64,000 nt of DNA from Paenibacillus turpanensis. Its GTDB lineage: Bacteria; Bacillota; Bacilli; Paenibacillales; YIM-B00363. Positions 50,813 through 60,491 of this stretch are shown piece after piece. The DNA lies in contig NZ_WTLI01000015.1 of NCBI RefSeq assembly GCF_011421635.1, positions 62,001 through 126,000 on the forward strand, given 5' to 3'. Each line of letters starts with the position of its first letter. The first letter of the stretch is position 1. The translations under genes and the position numbers were made by a program. The notes beneath the pieces were generated by a model. It did not search any database and was not told the DNA's origin. It saw nothing but the letters and a program-made list of their open reading frames with translations.

Positions 50813-52741
50813 CTAATTAAGTAGTGATTTATATAACGGATCGATTGTACTTAAGATTTCTAAGGAAGACTTTTTCTGTATGGGGTCATCGCTTAGTTTA
50901 TATAGTTGAACGTATCCTTTCGTCCAATCTGGTTGCAGTTCTAATGCTTTTGCTAAATACGTAATCGATTGTTCTGTATCCCCTATATTTTCGAAATATT
51001 GAGCAAGATTACTGCAATTTTGAGGACTAAGTTCATTGTTATTAGCTAAATATTCTAGATATACAAAGGCAGTTTGCTGCTGATGTTTAGAATAGAAAAA
51101 GTTAGCTAACTGATTAATAATGGCGGGTACCTCCATTCGAGATAACAATTGGTCGTAAGTATCGTAATAGCCGAGAATATAAATGCCGCTCAATAATTCG
51201 AAGGCTTCATTATAATACTGCTCAGTCAGTAAGTATTCCTGGTCGGATAAGAGTTTTTCTGCAAGACAGAAATAAGAGTATCCCTCATTATTTATTTCGG
51301 GTGTTACCTTTATCAGATAATCGTAGCGGTTCCAAACGAGAGATCCGCCAACCAGAAGCTTTAAAACGATAGGATCCTTTTGTTCTTCCTCTGACAAGCG
51401 CCCGACTAAGGCTTCAAATTTCTCTTGATTATTACAAAGTAGGGAATAACGCAAGGAGTCTTTCGTGTTTAACCGAGACTCCAGATTTCCTGTGTTAACA
51501 TAGTACTTGGCTAATTCCGCTAGTCCTAGAAGGATTGCAATTCTTGCTGTTGAAGCCATTTTTTCTGAGCTTGAGTTAACCTTTAGTAATTTATCTAAAA
51601 ATGTAACGATGCTTTCCGTGCTTTCGACTAAAGATAAAATCTCGGTTAGCTTAATTTGAGCTTTAATATCGCGTTCATTACTTAAAATAAGTTTAGTTAA
51701 ATAATAAACGCATTGATTGTAGTTTTGTTCCTGTTCATAAAGATGGACGAGCTGCCAAAGAGGGAATTTTGTCCCGAGGTCCTGGCTGAAAAGGGCGATA
51801 TCCTCATTATTTGAAGCCTTCTCTTCGGAAACCTCCAAAGCCTTAAGAAATAGTTCTTTTGCTTTATTGGAAAGCCCAATATTAAGGTAGACAAGTCCTT
51901 TCATGGACAAAAGGTCGGGAAATAAATAATATTCTTTAAAATATTGCTCTGAAAAGTTCCAAGCTTTAAGTTGCTGACCGCTATTGATGTAGTTTTGCAT
52001 AATCGAAAGGCAGTTATAGCGATACCAGACCTCATTTTCATTGCCATTTTCCAGTGCAGATAAGTGGTGCTCAAGCGCTTTATCCGGCTCATTCATCATG
52101 GTATATTGATTGCCAAGCGTAAAGTGATCGTAAGGAGTAAGGTTCTGCTTCTTTTTCATCTCCTCAAAGATGGCCATATTTCGATCGTGTTTATTCTTCT
52201 CATCCAAGGCCACATTTGTGTAACCAGAATGATAAACCTTAAATGGTAGCTTAGAGCTTTTGGTCTTTCCTTCTTCGGAGCATACGATTTGCTCGTGAAG
52301 CGGGCGCACGTACTTATAGCCCAAATGGTTAGGGAATACACGTCCTACTAAGCCTTGTGTTGTAGTAGAACTTTTTTGATCCCCTAAAAAGCTTATGATC
52401 GATAGCATATAAACCACATTTGGATCAGGGGTTTGCTGCAGGAGCGCTTGGCGCAGACCCTTGATTTCTGCTTGATCCATATATTCATCTGCATCCAATA
52501 CTAGAATCCATTTCCCCGTAGCATACCGCAGCGATTCATTTCTCGCGGCGGAGAAGTCATTAATCCATTCGAAATTGTACAGTTTATCCGTATATTTCTT
52601 CGCAATGTCGATTGTTGCATCCTTTGAACCGGTATCGACAATTATAATTTCATCTACATAGTCTTTAATGCTGTTCAAGCAGCGGTCCAGCACTTTTTCC
52701 TCGTTTTTTACGATCATACATAACGAAATAAGTTTATTCAT
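50813..52741 (-). CDS. family 2 glycosyltransferase with TPR-like tail
   Basis: A ~642-residue protein. Residues 1-230 are a GT2 domain: MNKLISLCMIVKNEEKVLDR, EIIIVDTGSKDATIDIA, and the metal-binding ILVLDADEYMD. The rest (about 235-640) is a helical repeat region with TPR-type units, for example ALEHHLSALENGNENEVWYRY and YLAKALELQPDWTKGYVQLY. The ATG at 52741 is chosen because GGGAG stands upstream in the minus strand; a longer in-frame start at 52786 has none. It is the only minus-strand gene of the island. Similar GT2-TPR proteins occur at flagellin glycosylation loci, which is the likely role, as inference. The sugar and acceptor are unknown. Confidence 0.85.
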   Translation of the reverse strand: MNKLISLCMIVKNEEKVLDRCLNSIKDYVDEIIIVDTGSKDATIDIAKKYTDKLYNFEWINDFSAARNESLRYATGKWILVLDADEYMDQAEIKGLRQALLQQTPDPNVVYMLSIISFLGDQKSSTTTQGLVGRVFPNHLGYKYVRPLHEQIVCSEEGKTKSSKLPFKVYHSGYTNVALDEKNKHDRNMAIFEEMKKKQNLTPYDHFTLGNQYTMMNEPDKALEHHLSALENGNENEVWYRYNCLSIMQNYINSGQQLKAWNFSEQYFKEYYLFPDLLSMKGLVYLNIGLSNKAKELFLKALEVSEEKASNNEDIALFSQDLGTKFPLWQLVHLYEQEQNYNQCVYYLTKLILSNERDIKAQIKLTEILSLVESTESIVTFLDKLLKVNSSSEKMASTARIAILLGLAELAKYYVNTGNLESRLNTKDSLRYSLLCNNQEKFEALVGRLSEEEQKDPIVLKLLVGGSLVWNRYDYLIKVTPEINNEGYSYFCLAEKLLSDQEYLLTEQYYNEAFELLSGIYILGYYDTYDQLLSRMEVPAIINQLANFFYSKHQQQTAFVYLEYLANNNELSPQNCSNLAQYFENIGDTEQSITYLAKALELQPDWTKGYVQLYKLSDDPIQKKSSLEILSTIDPLYKSLLN

Positions 52742-52968
52742 AGAAAGGGTCTCCCTGATTTTGCAGTATATATACTTTTTCGACATAATCTCTGATTGTT
52801 ATTATACTTATTCATTAAAAAGAAATGTTAATTAGATTTTGCCATTCACAAAATCAATCCGCATCCCGATATATTATCAAAAGAGGTTAAATTTCATACT
52901 ACTCTTCGTTATATAAGGGAATACTGTTTTAGAAGGCCAATGTGCTATCGAATAAAGGGGCTATTGCG

Positions 52969-54036
52969 ATGAACGCATTTTGGAATGGAAAAAAAGTGTT
53001 AGTTACGGGGCATACCGGATTTAAGGGGAGCTGGCTTTCCCTATGGCTGCATCAGATGGGGGCTGAGGTAATTGGTTTTTCACTTTATCCGGATCAAAAG
53101 CCAAATATGTTCGAAGCCTTGAAAATGAATCAGCTTGTAAATTCGATCTACGGTAATATTTGTGATAGAGATAAAGTGATTGAGGTCATGAATGTCTGTA
53201 AACCGGAAATCGTTTTTCATTTGGCAGCACAGGCGCTTGTTCGGGATTCATATGAAAATCCCTTTGATACTTACCAAACCAATGTGATGGGGACTTTGAA
53301 TGTGCTGGAAGCAGCAAGACAAAGCGGAAGTGTTCGGACATTCATTAGCGTGACAAGTGATAAATGCTATGAAAACACTGGAGAGCGAAAAAAGTTTGTG
53401 GAGACAGATCCGTTAGGCGGCTTCGATCCTTATAGCAGCAGTAAGGCATGTGCGGATATTCTAACAAGCAGCTATTATAATTCCTTTTTAAAAGATGAAA
53501 ACATCCATGTGGCAACAGTCCGGGCGGGAAATGTAATCGGAGGTGGGGATTGGGCAAAAGATAGACTTGTACCTGACCTAATCAAGTCGATTACAAGCGG
53601 TAGACCCGAATCCGTGGTCATTCGCAATCCAAACGCAGTTCGACCTTGGCAGCATGTATTGGAGCCGATTAGCGGGTACCTGATCGTCGCTCGTGAGATG
53701 CATGTAAAAGGAGGAGAGATTTCAGGGGCCTGGAATTTTGGACCGGGCGATCAAAGCTTCGTAACGGTCGAAACGCTCGTTAAAATGTTTTATAGTCAAT
53801 TTAACATGGAATACCGTGGGGGGGTTGGTGTCGGCCACAATCCATACGAAGCGCAGTGGCTTGGACTGGACAGCTCTAAAGCGAAGAGGCGTATAGGCTG
53901 GAGGCCCGTTTTAAATTTGTCGGAAACAGTTGAATGGACGTCAAATTGGTACAAGACGAACAAGGACTTATTGGCACTGAGAAATACTACACATTCTCAA
54001 ATTTCGCAATACCAAAAGTTAGTGGGAGAGAGATGA
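52969..54036 (+). CDS. rfbG: CDP-glucose 4,6-dehydratase
   Basis: Converts CDP-D-glucose to CDP-4-keto-6-deoxy-D-glucose, using bound NAD. The 355-residue SDR protein has the Rossmann loop VTGHTGFKGSWLSLWLHQMG, the YSSSK catalytic Tyr/Lys, a T-S-D stretch (VTSDKCYEN) and the RPWQHVLEP motif of this subgroup. ATG 52969 is nine bases after AAAGGGG; an upstream in-frame ATG at 52942 is unsupported. It has its own terminator and so is separate from the following operon, though it works with rfbF and rfbH. Confidence 0.95.
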   Translation: MNAFWNGKKVLVTGHTGFKGSWLSLWLHQMGAEVIGFSLYPDQKPNMFEALKMNQLVNSIYGNICDRDKVIEVMNVCKPEIVFHLAAQALVRDSYENPFDTYQTNVMGTLNVLEAARQSGSVRTFISVTSDKCYENTGERKKFVETDPLGGFDPYSSSKACADILTSSYYNSFLKDENIHVATVRAGNVIGGGDWAKDRLVPDLIKSITSGRPESVVIRNPNAVRPWQHVLEPISGYLIVAREMHVKGGEISGAWNFGPGDQSFVTVETLVKMFYSQFNMEYRGGVGVGHNPYEAQWLGLDSSKAKRRIGWRPVLNLSETVEWTSNWYKTNKDLLALRNTTHSQISQYQKLVGER

Positions 54037-54067
54037 AACAGCCTGTTCAGGCTGTTTTTTCTTTTTA
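54037..54067 (+). terminator. intrinsic terminator after rfbG
   Basis: AACAGCCT pairs with AGGCTGTT (54049-54056) around GTTC, followed by TTTTCTTTTT. It begins at the base after the stop codon. Confidence 0.9.
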
Positions 54068-54083
54068 TGGGAAACGTTTTGCA

Positions 54084-54111
54084 TAATATACTTTATTCCA
54101 TATGCCGATAT
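54084..54111 (+). promoter_or_regulatory. sigma-D-like promoter before the glycosyltransferase operon
   Basis: TAAT (54084-54087), a 16-base spacer and a perfect GCCGATAT (54104-54111), 40 bases upstream of the start. It resembles the hag promoter and would place the operon in the motility regulon. Confidence 0.6.
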
Positions 54112-54151
54112 ATATTTCATAACTATATTAAAGTCTGCGGAGGACTATCTT

Positions 54152-56878
54152 GTGAAAATATACTCGATTAGTATGGTAAAGAACGAACTTGATGTAATAG
54201 AATCGTTTGTTCGATATCACTGTAACATTTTTGATGGAATGGTCATTGTTGATAACGGAAGCTCAGATGGGACCTTGTCGATATTAAACAAGCTTGCAGA
54301 TGAGGGCTTACAGATCCATATCTACAGTGACCCGAGCACAGAGTACACGCAAGACAAGAAAATGACAGCAATTATGAACGACACCTTTCAAAAATTCAAT
54401 CCTGATCTCATTGTGCCTTTGGATGCTGACGAGTTCCTCATTCAAGCGGGTCAAGGGAATCCCCGCACAATCCTCGAGCAGCTGAATGAGGATTGTGTCT
54501 ATTACGCCCGCTGGAGAACCTACATTCCGAAAAATATGAATGTAGAGAATTCTTTTCTTCCCCATAAGATGCCGGAAGCGCGATTAGAAGAGTACGATGT
54601 TTTTCCTAAAGTAATCATTTCTCGCAAGGTAAGAGACCGATATAAAGCTGGAATTGCCATGGGAAATCATGATGTCGTTGTGGATGCCAAGGATCGAGCG
54701 TCGATGAGGTTTGAGCTAGTTAGTGATCTCCGGATTGCACACTACCCTGTACGGTCAGTGGAACAAATTACGTCCAAGGTACTTGTCGGCTGGATCAATT
54801 CCTTAAGCAGACCGGATCGCAAGCCGGGTGAAGGTTTCCAGTGGCAGTATATGTTTGAGAAGTATAAGCAGAATGGCGTTTTGTCGGAAGATGATCTGAT
54901 GAAATATGCTGTAGAGTACGCTGGGAATACGAAAGGTACAGATTCTTTAAAGATGCCGATTGATACCTCTTTTTGCGGTTCCTTAGAGATAAAGTATTGC
55001 AACAACAAGCAAGCAGACCCGATGAAGAGTTTGCTGGAAAATTGCGAGACTCTGGCACTTCAGTATTCCGAGTTGCAGAGAAATTGGGCGGCTGTCTTGG
55101 AAAGCGGGAAGGTTCCAACATGTGAAGAGGCAAACCAAGCGAAAGTGACCAGCATTATCCTCGTTACCTACAATAAGCTACAGTATACTAAAGCTTGTAT
55201 TGAAAGTATCCGTGCGCACACCGCTCCTGGGACTTACGAGATCATTGTCGTAGATAACAACTCTACGGATGATACAGTAAGCTGGCTCCAGATGCAGGAA
55301 GATATCAAATGTATCTTTAATCAAGGCAACGCCGGCTTCCCGAAAGCATGTAACCAGGGTGCAGAAATCGCGACAGGGGATTATATTTTATTCCTGAACA
55401 ATGACACCCTTGTTACGAAAAATTGGTTGGATCTGCTAATTGAGTGTCTAGACAGCAGTGAGGACATTGGTGCAGTTGGACCTGTATCCAACAGCTGTTC
55501 TTACTATCAAAGCATTCCTGTGCCGTATAAGAACACGAAAGATATGTATGCATTTGCCGAGGATTACAACAAGCAAGATTCGTCCCTCTGGGAGCAACGG
55601 ATTAAGCTGATTGGGTTTTGTATGCTGATTAAGAGTGAAGTGTTGGATGTTGTCGGGCTTTTTGACGAACGCTTTGGTGTAGGAAATTACGAGGATGATG
55701 ATTTGTCATTCCGTATTGTACAGGCGGGATATAAGCTCTTTCTTTGTAAAAATGTATTCATTCATCACTTTGGAAGTGTATCCTTCTCTGAGGATATTGC
55801 GATGTACAGAAATGTCATTTCACAAAACAGCAAGGTATTTGAAGAAAAATGGGGCTTTAATTCCGGCTACTCATCCTTTATTCGAAACGAAATCATACAG
55901 CTTATTCAAGAGCCTATAGAGAAACGAATGCGTGTGTTGGAGGTCGGTTGCGCATGTGGCGCAACACTCCTTGCAATTAAAAATAAATATCAAAATACGA
56001 AGCTGTATGGAATTGAACTGAATCCGGGGTCCGCAGCCATTGCAAACCAATTTGCCAGCGTGTCTTCGGCCAACATTGAACATGGCTTTAATTACCCAGA
56101 CGAGTATTTTGACTATATTATTTTTGCGGATGTATTGGAGCATCTCAATGACCCATGGGCTGTCATTGAATATGCCAAGAAATGCTTAAAGCCGGACGGC
56201 AAGCTGCTGGTCAGCATTCCGAATGTCATGCACTATTCGGTGCTTAAAGATTTACTGAACGGCAAATGGACCTATACCGAAGCGGGTATACTGGATCGAA
56301 CACATCTCAGATTCTTTACGCAGCATGAACTGGTCAAAATGTTCGATAACGCAGGCTTCCAGGCGCAATTTTCTGCAACTCAATTACCTGCAACTGATGA
56401 GAGTGAGAAGCTGATTGAGGCACTTAGCAAAATCGCAGATATTGAAGTTTCTCATCAGATGCGTGTTTATCAATATATTATTGCGGCGGAGAAAAAGGCT
56501 GAAGGGTTGGAAGGGCTGCTTTTCAAGGCACAGAAAAATAACGAGCTCTACTCAGAAGTTATCCAGTCGCTTCATGCTGAAGAGACTACGCTGGAGCAGG
56601 TAATCATCGCGGTGCAGGCGACTTCCGCAGATACGCAGAAAGTACTAAATACTCTTGTTGCATACATGTACAAATTAGGAGCATACGGTTATATTCTTCC
56701 GACATTGCTCGAATCATACGAGATGAATCATGGGCATGCCGATACTCTCTACAACTTAGGGTTGATCATGTATAACGTCGAAGAATACGAAAAAGCCTTG
56801 TTCTACTTGGAGCAAGTCAAGGATAAGGATGAAGATATTATACAATTAATGGATCAAGTGAAGGCGAAGGTATCTTAA
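54152..56878 (+). CDS. glycosyltransferase-glycosyltransferase-methyltransferase fusion with TPR tail
   Basis: A 908-residue multidomain protein. Residues about 1-270 are a GT2/GT92-like domain (SISMVKNELDVIESFVRYHC, VDNGSSDGT, LDADEFLI). Residues about 330-560 are a second GT2 domain (TSIILVTYNKLQYTKACIES, VVDNNSTDDT, FLNNDT, then EDDDLSFR). Residues about 590-750 are a class I SAM methyltransferase (RVLEVGCACGATLLAI, IIFADVLEHLND). The end (about 830-908) carries TPR units (DTLYNLGLIMYNVEEYEKAL). GTG 54152 is seven bases after GCGGAGGA. No membrane segment is present, so it acts in the cytoplasm. It heads the operon with rfbF and rfbH and is preceded by a sigma-D-like promoter. Assembly and methylation of a flagellin glycan is inferred. 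Confidence 0.88.
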   Translation: MKIYSISMVKNELDVIESFVRYHCNIFDGMVIVDNGSSDGTLSILNKLADEGLQIHIYSDPSTEYTQDKKMTAIMNDTFQKFNPDLIVPLDADEFLIQAGQGNPRTILEQLNEDCVYYARWRTYIPKNMNVENSFLPHKMPEARLEEYDVFPKVIISRKVRDRYKAGIAMGNHDVVVDAKDRASMRFELVSDLRIAHYPVRSVEQITSKVLVGWINSLSRPDRKPGEGFQWQYMFEKYKQNGVLSEDDLMKYAVEYAGNTKGTDSLKMPIDTSFCGSLEIKYCNNKQADPMKSLLENCETLALQYSELQRNWAAVLESGKVPTCEEANQAKVTSIILVTYNKLQYTKACIESIRAHTAPGTYEIIVVDNNSTDDTVSWLQMQEDIKCIFNQGNAGFPKACNQGAEIATGDYILFLNNDTLVTKNWLDLLIECLDSSEDIGAVGPVSNSCSYYQSIPVPYKNTKDMYAFAEDYNKQDSSLWEQRIKLIGFCMLIKSEVLDVVGLFDERFGVGNYEDDDLSFRIVQAGYKLFLCKNVFIHHFGSVSFSEDIAMYRNVISQNSKVFEEKWGFNSGYSSFIRNEIIQLIQEPIEKRMRVLEVGCACGATLLAIKNKYQNTKLYGIELNPGSAAIANQFASVSSANIEHGFNYPDEYFDYIIFADVLEHLNDPWAVIEYAKKCLKPDGKLLVSIPNVMHYSVLKDLLNGKWTYTEAGILDRTHLRFFTQHELVKMFDNAGFQAQFSATQLPATDESEKLIEALSKIADIEVSHQMRVYQYIIAAEKKAEGLEGLLFKAQKNNELYSEVIQSLHAEETTLEQVIIAVQATSADTQKVLNTLVAYMYKLGAYGYILPTLLESYEMNHGHADTLYNLGLIMYNVEEYEKALFYLEQVKDKDEDIIQLMDQVKAKVS

Positions 56879-56903
56879 ATAACATGGGGGATTTAGGAAG
56901 AAG

Positions 56904-58223
56904 ATGAATCATTCGAAGGTTAGTTATCAACCTTTCCCGGTTGAGCTTAAGGCGAATCCGAACTGGAGATTTCTCGTGGTATCAAGGGTAGGGGACAACT
57001 CTCTCCATAGACAATGGATAAAGCCGGCTTCATACAAAAATTACGATTTATACCTAGAGTATTACGGTGAAATGCCTGAGCAGTACAAAGGAGAATCCGA
57101 ATTTTACGGCTGGGAGAAAAAAGGCACGAAATGGCCTAGGATGCATCAGATTATCTCCCAAATGGGTGAAGCTATTTTCGAATATGATGCTGTTTGGTTT
57201 GCAGATGATGACTTGAGCACGAACGCCTACGCGATCCAAACTATGTTTCAAGTGTTTATGGATAATGAACTTAAGCTGGCTCAGCCTGCCTTGACACAGG
57301 ATTCTTACTTCTCTCATTTGATCGCGATCGAAAATGAAAATTTTGTGCTGCGCTACACCAATTTCGTTGAAGTTATGGCCCCCATTTTTTCGAGAGAGGC
57401 GCTTCGCGAGTGTTGGCATTCCTTTGTGAAAAGCCAATCGGGATATGGGTTGGATTACGCGTGGCCGCAAATTCTTCAGTGTGAGAAGCATGAGATCGGT
57501 ATTATTGATGCGGCTCCGGTTAAGCATACGAGATCGATCGGCAAGGGAGATATTTATAAACAGCTAACGGTGTCTCCTCAAGATGAGGCGGCGCGTCTCT
57601 CGAAGGAATATAACGTGCAGATCCCGTTTCAATACGGTATTTATGGTGGTGTGATTAAGGAAGGAAGGGGCTATAATTCCCCTTCCGTCGCAGCTCATAT
57701 TCCTTCTGATGTATTGACTGGGATTAATTTATTATCAGGAACTCCCCAAGCGCTGCTTCAGAATGGTTATTTTGTAACGAATTATTTAGTAAAAATGGTT
57801 AATTCGTTCCTTACCGGGTATGAAGTAGAATCACAGAGCTTACTGTCAGGTAAGGAAGTGGATGTAGTTTATCGGCTTTTGCAGATGGCCCAGAAAGATA
57901 GCGAGGCTAGTGTAGCGGTAATGGATCAGCTCTTACAATTTAATGATGATGTGATTTTAAACGCTGTCCAGAAATTTGAAGATTCCGAGTTACATTTATT
58001 AAATCTAGTAGCCGTACACTTTTTCATTAATAATATAGCGGATAGAGTGCTTGTTTACTTAACCAGGGCGCTTTCCCTGAATCCGAAGGACACGGACACT
58101 CTGTACAACCTTGGCTACGTTCTTTACAAGTCAAATGAAAGTGAACTCGCTCTGTCTTATTTAAATCAAATCGAAGAGAAGGATCAGGATACCTTGGATT
58201 TGATCGCGCTTATTGTTCAATAA
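56904..58223 (+). CDS. DUF707-like protein with C-terminal TPR module
   Basis: A 439-residue cytoplasmic protein. The first ~250 residues resemble DUF707 (PF05212), a family predicted to be glycosyltransferase-like. Visible features are WRFLVVSRVGDNSLHRQW, the acidic AVWFADDDLSTN and a conserved GYGLDYAWPQ stretch. The last ~60 residues (YLTRALSLNPKDTDTLYNLGYVLYKSNESELALSYLNQIEEKDQDT) match the end of the preceding protein closely. The ATG follows GGGGGATTTAGGAAG. It is 25 bases after the fusion gene. The specific activity is unknown. Confidence 0.8.
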   Translation: MNHSKVSYQPFPVELKANPNWRFLVVSRVGDNSLHRQWIKPASYKNYDLYLEYYGEMPEQYKGESEFYGWEKKGTKWPRMHQIISQMGEAIFEYDAVWFADDDLSTNAYAIQTMFQVFMDNELKLAQPALTQDSYFSHLIAIENENFVLRYTNFVEVMAPIFSREALRECWHSFVKSQSGYGLDYAWPQILQCEKHEIGIIDAAPVKHTRSIGKGDIYKQLTVSPQDEAARLSKEYNVQIPFQYGIYGGVIKEGRGYNSPSVAAHIPSDVLTGINLLSGTPQALLQNGYFVTNYLVKMVNSFLTGYEVESQSLLSGKEVDVVYRLLQMAQKDSEASVAVMDQLLQFNDDVILNAVQKFEDSELHLLNLVAVHFFINNIADRVLVYLTRALSLNPKDTDTLYNLGYVLYKSNESELALSYLNQIEEKDQDTLDLIALIVQ

Positions 58224-58236
58224 AGGGGGAGCCACA

Positions 58237-59004
58237 ATGAAAGTTGTTATACTCGCAGGGGGCCTAGGCTCAAGGCTTAGCGAAGAAACTCAAATAAAGC
58301 CAAAACCGATGGTTGAAATCGGCGGGAAACCGATTTTATGGCATATTATGAAAATTTACTCCAGTTACGGGTTAAATGACTTCATTATTTGTTTAGGTTA
58401 CAAAGGGTATGTAATTAAAGAATATTTTGCAAATTACTTCCTCCATATGTCTGATGTGACCATCGATATGACGACCAATCATGTAGCGGTTCATCAAAAT
58501 AATTCGGAACCTTGGAAAGTCACGTTAGTGGATACGGGGGATGAGACGATGACTGGGGGACGACTCAAGCGAGTTCGTCATCATCTCGGGCATGAAACCT
58601 TTTGCTTCACCTATGGGGATGGCTTAAGCAATGTGAATATTACAGAATTAATTGAGTACCACAAATCACACGGGAAAAAGGCGACGCTTACTGCAATTCA
58701 GCCCCCGGGTAGATTCGGGGCGCTAGATATAAACGAAAATTCAGTAAGGTCGTTTATGGAAAAACCGAAAGGCGACGGCAGCTGGATTAACGGTGGATTT
58801 TTTGTTCTGGAGCCGGAAGTCGTTAATCTAATAGAAAATGATTCAACAATTTGGGAGAAAGAGCCTCTTGAGCTATTAAGCTCGCAGGGGGATCTGGAGG
58901 CATTTAAACATTACGGGTTTTGGCAGCCTATGGATACACTTCGCGATAAGAATAAGCTTGAGGAGCTGTGGATGAATCAACAGGCTCCTTGGAAGGTTTG
59001 GTGA
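58237..59004 (+). CDS. rfbF: glucose-1-phosphate cytidylyltransferase
   Basis: Makes CDP-glucose from CTP and glucose-1-phosphate, the first step to CDP-dideoxyhexoses. The 255-residue protein has the nucleotide loop GGLGSRLSEETQIKPKPM, WHIMKIYSSYG, FCFTYGDGLSNVN and GGFFVLEPEV typical of the family. ATG 58237 is preceded by AAAGGGGGAG; the in-frame start at 58213 overlaps the previous gene and is less likely. PgcA elsewhere in the window can supply glucose-1-phosphate. Confidence 0.96.
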   Translation: MKVVILAGGLGSRLSEETQIKPKPMVEIGGKPILWHIMKIYSSYGLNDFIICLGYKGYVIKEYFANYFLHMSDVTIDMTTNHVAVHQNNSEPWKVTLVDTGDETMTGGRLKRVRHHLGHETFCFTYGDGLSNVNITELIEYHKSHGKKATLTAIQPPGRFGALDINENSVRSFMEKPKGDGSWINGGFFVLEPEVVNLIENDSTIWEKEPLELLSSQGDLEAFKHYGFWQPMDTLRDKNKLEELWMNQQAPWKVW

Positions 59005-59088
59005 AGAGGAAACAGGGGGCGAAGGAATAATTCGCCTCCATCTTCTGATACTAAGGGTGTTACTTGTTGTTAATAAGGAGGATGTGCG

Positions 59089-60435
59089 TTGTCTGAAAAT
59101 GAGATTGGTGAAGAGCAGCTTCGAGAGAAAATTTTAGAATTAACAAAGCTGTATTATCAAAAAAAGTTTAAACCGGTTCCGTTCCAACCGGGTGATCGAA
59201 TTACATATGCAGGACGTGTATTTGATGAACGTGAATTAGTTAATTTAGTTGATTCCTCCTTGGAATTCTGGTTGACCGCAGGCCATTATGTGGATCGTTT
59301 CGAGAAAGAATTTGCGAATTTCTTAGGGATTAAACATTGTTCGTTGACTAATTCCGGGTCATCTGCAAATCTGTTGGCATTTAGTTCATTAACTTCACCT
59401 TCCTTGGGGGACAGACGTATCCGCAAGGGAGACGAAGTAATCACAGTTGCCGCAGGTTTCCCGACAACGGTTGCCCCTATTATTCAATATGGAGCGATTC
59501 CTGTTTTTGTCGATGTAACATTGCCTACATACAATATTGACTGTGAGCGGCTAGAGCTTGCTTTATCGGATAAAACGAAAGCGGTCATGATTGCCCACAC
59601 ACTCGGAAATCCTTTTGATCTGCAAAAAGTAAAGGATTTCTGCGATAAGCATGGACTGTGGCTGGTAGAAGACAATTGTGATGCTCTCGGGGCTAAGGTT
59701 CTTTATAATTCAGAGTGGCGTTTCACTGGCACGATTGGCGATCTCGGCACGTCGAGCTTCTATCCTCCACATCATATGACAATGGGCGAAGGCGGGGCTG
59801 TATACACGAAAAACACCAGATTAAAAAAACTGGTAGAGTCCTTTCGTGATTGGGGACGGGATTGCTGGTGCCCTTCAGGGAAGGACAATACGTGCGGCAA
59901 ACGATTTGATCAAACGTTCGGCGAGCTGCCACCTGGATATGACCATAAGTATGTATATTCTCATTTTGGTTACAATTTGAAGGTTACGGAAATGCAGGCC
60001 GCGATTGGTTGTGCTCAACTAGAAAAAATCTCATCGTTTATCGATGCAAGAAAACGAAACTGGAACAAGCTCAAGGAGGGTCTTCAGTCATTAGAAAAAT
60101 ACTTTATTCTTCCAGAAGCAACGCCAAATACGGATCCTAGCTGGTTTGGTTTTTTATTAACGGTAAGAGAAGACGCACCGTTTACTAGGGATACCATCGT
60201 TAGCTACCTGGAGGAGCGCAAAATTCAGACCCGTATGCTATTTGCTGGTAATCTAATCAAGCACCCATGCTTCGACGAGTTCCGTGAAACTGGTACAGGG
60301 TATCGTGTGGCAGGAGACCTAGCCAATACGGATATAATCATGAATCAAACATTTTGGATTGGCGTTTATCCTGGCTTACAGGATTCAATGTTGGACTACG
60401 TCATTAAACAAATATATAGCTTCTGCAATAAATAA
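59089..60435 (+). CDS. rfbH: CDP-4-keto-6-deoxyglucose 3-dehydrase E1 (RfbH/AscC)
   Basis: A PMP- and [2Fe-2S]-dependent enzyme that removes the C3 hydroxyl from CDP-4-keto-6-deoxyglucose. The 448-residue protein is a DegT/DnrJ-fold member in which the usual PLP Lys is His ([15 protein letters not shown]), a hallmark of E1. The cluster ligands are visible as Cys in [11 protein letters not shown] and [13 protein letters not shown], where the last two are separated by seven residues. TTG 59089 follows AAGGAGGA by six bases and gives the usual start [18 protein letters not shown] reductase partner (E3/AscD) was not found in the window. Confidence 0.96.
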   Translation: MSENEIGEEQLREKILELTKLYYQKKFKPVPFQPGDRITYAGRVFDERELVNLVDSSLEFWLTAGHYVDRFEKEFANFLGIKHCSLTNSGSSANLLAFSSLTSPSLGDRRIRKGDEVITVAAGFPTTVAPIIQYGAIPVFVDVTLPTYNIDCERLELALSDKTKAVMIAHTLGNPFDLQKVKDFCDKHGLWLVEDNCDALGAKVLYNSEWRFTGTIGDLGTSSFYPPHHMTMGEGGAVYTKNTRLKKLVESFRDWGRDCWCPSGKDNTCGKRFDQTFGELPPGYDHKYVYSHFGYNLKVTEMQAAIGCAQLEKISSFIDARKRNWNKLKEGLQSLEKYFILPEATPNTDPSWFGFLLTVREDAPFTRDTIVSYLEERKIQTRMLFAGNLIKHPCFDEFRETGTGYRVAGDLANTDIIMNQTFWIGVYPGLQDSMLDYVIKQIYSFCNK

Positions 60436-60440
60436 AAACT

Positions 60441-60480
60441 AGTCACATATCGGACCTCAGTCCTTTATGTGACTTTTTTG
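60441..60480 (+). terminator. terminator between rfbH and the epimerase gene
   Basis: AGTCACATA pairs with TATGTGACT (60466-60474), enclosing a second stem GGAC/GTCC, followed by TTTTTT. The T run touches the ribosome site of the next gene, so this may tune rather than stop readthrough. Confidence 0.75.
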
Positions 60481-60491
60481 GAGTGGATAAT

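Noticed and set aside
52801..52831. Minus-strand promoter TTAACA/TATAAT for the inverted glycosyltransferase
   Set aside because: The spacer is 19 bases, outside the usual range, so it was not listed as a feature.
52865..52872. Sigma-D -10 (CCCGATAT) upstream of rfbG
   Set aside because: No TAAA-like -35 at 14-17 bases; unlike the site at 54084 it lacks support.
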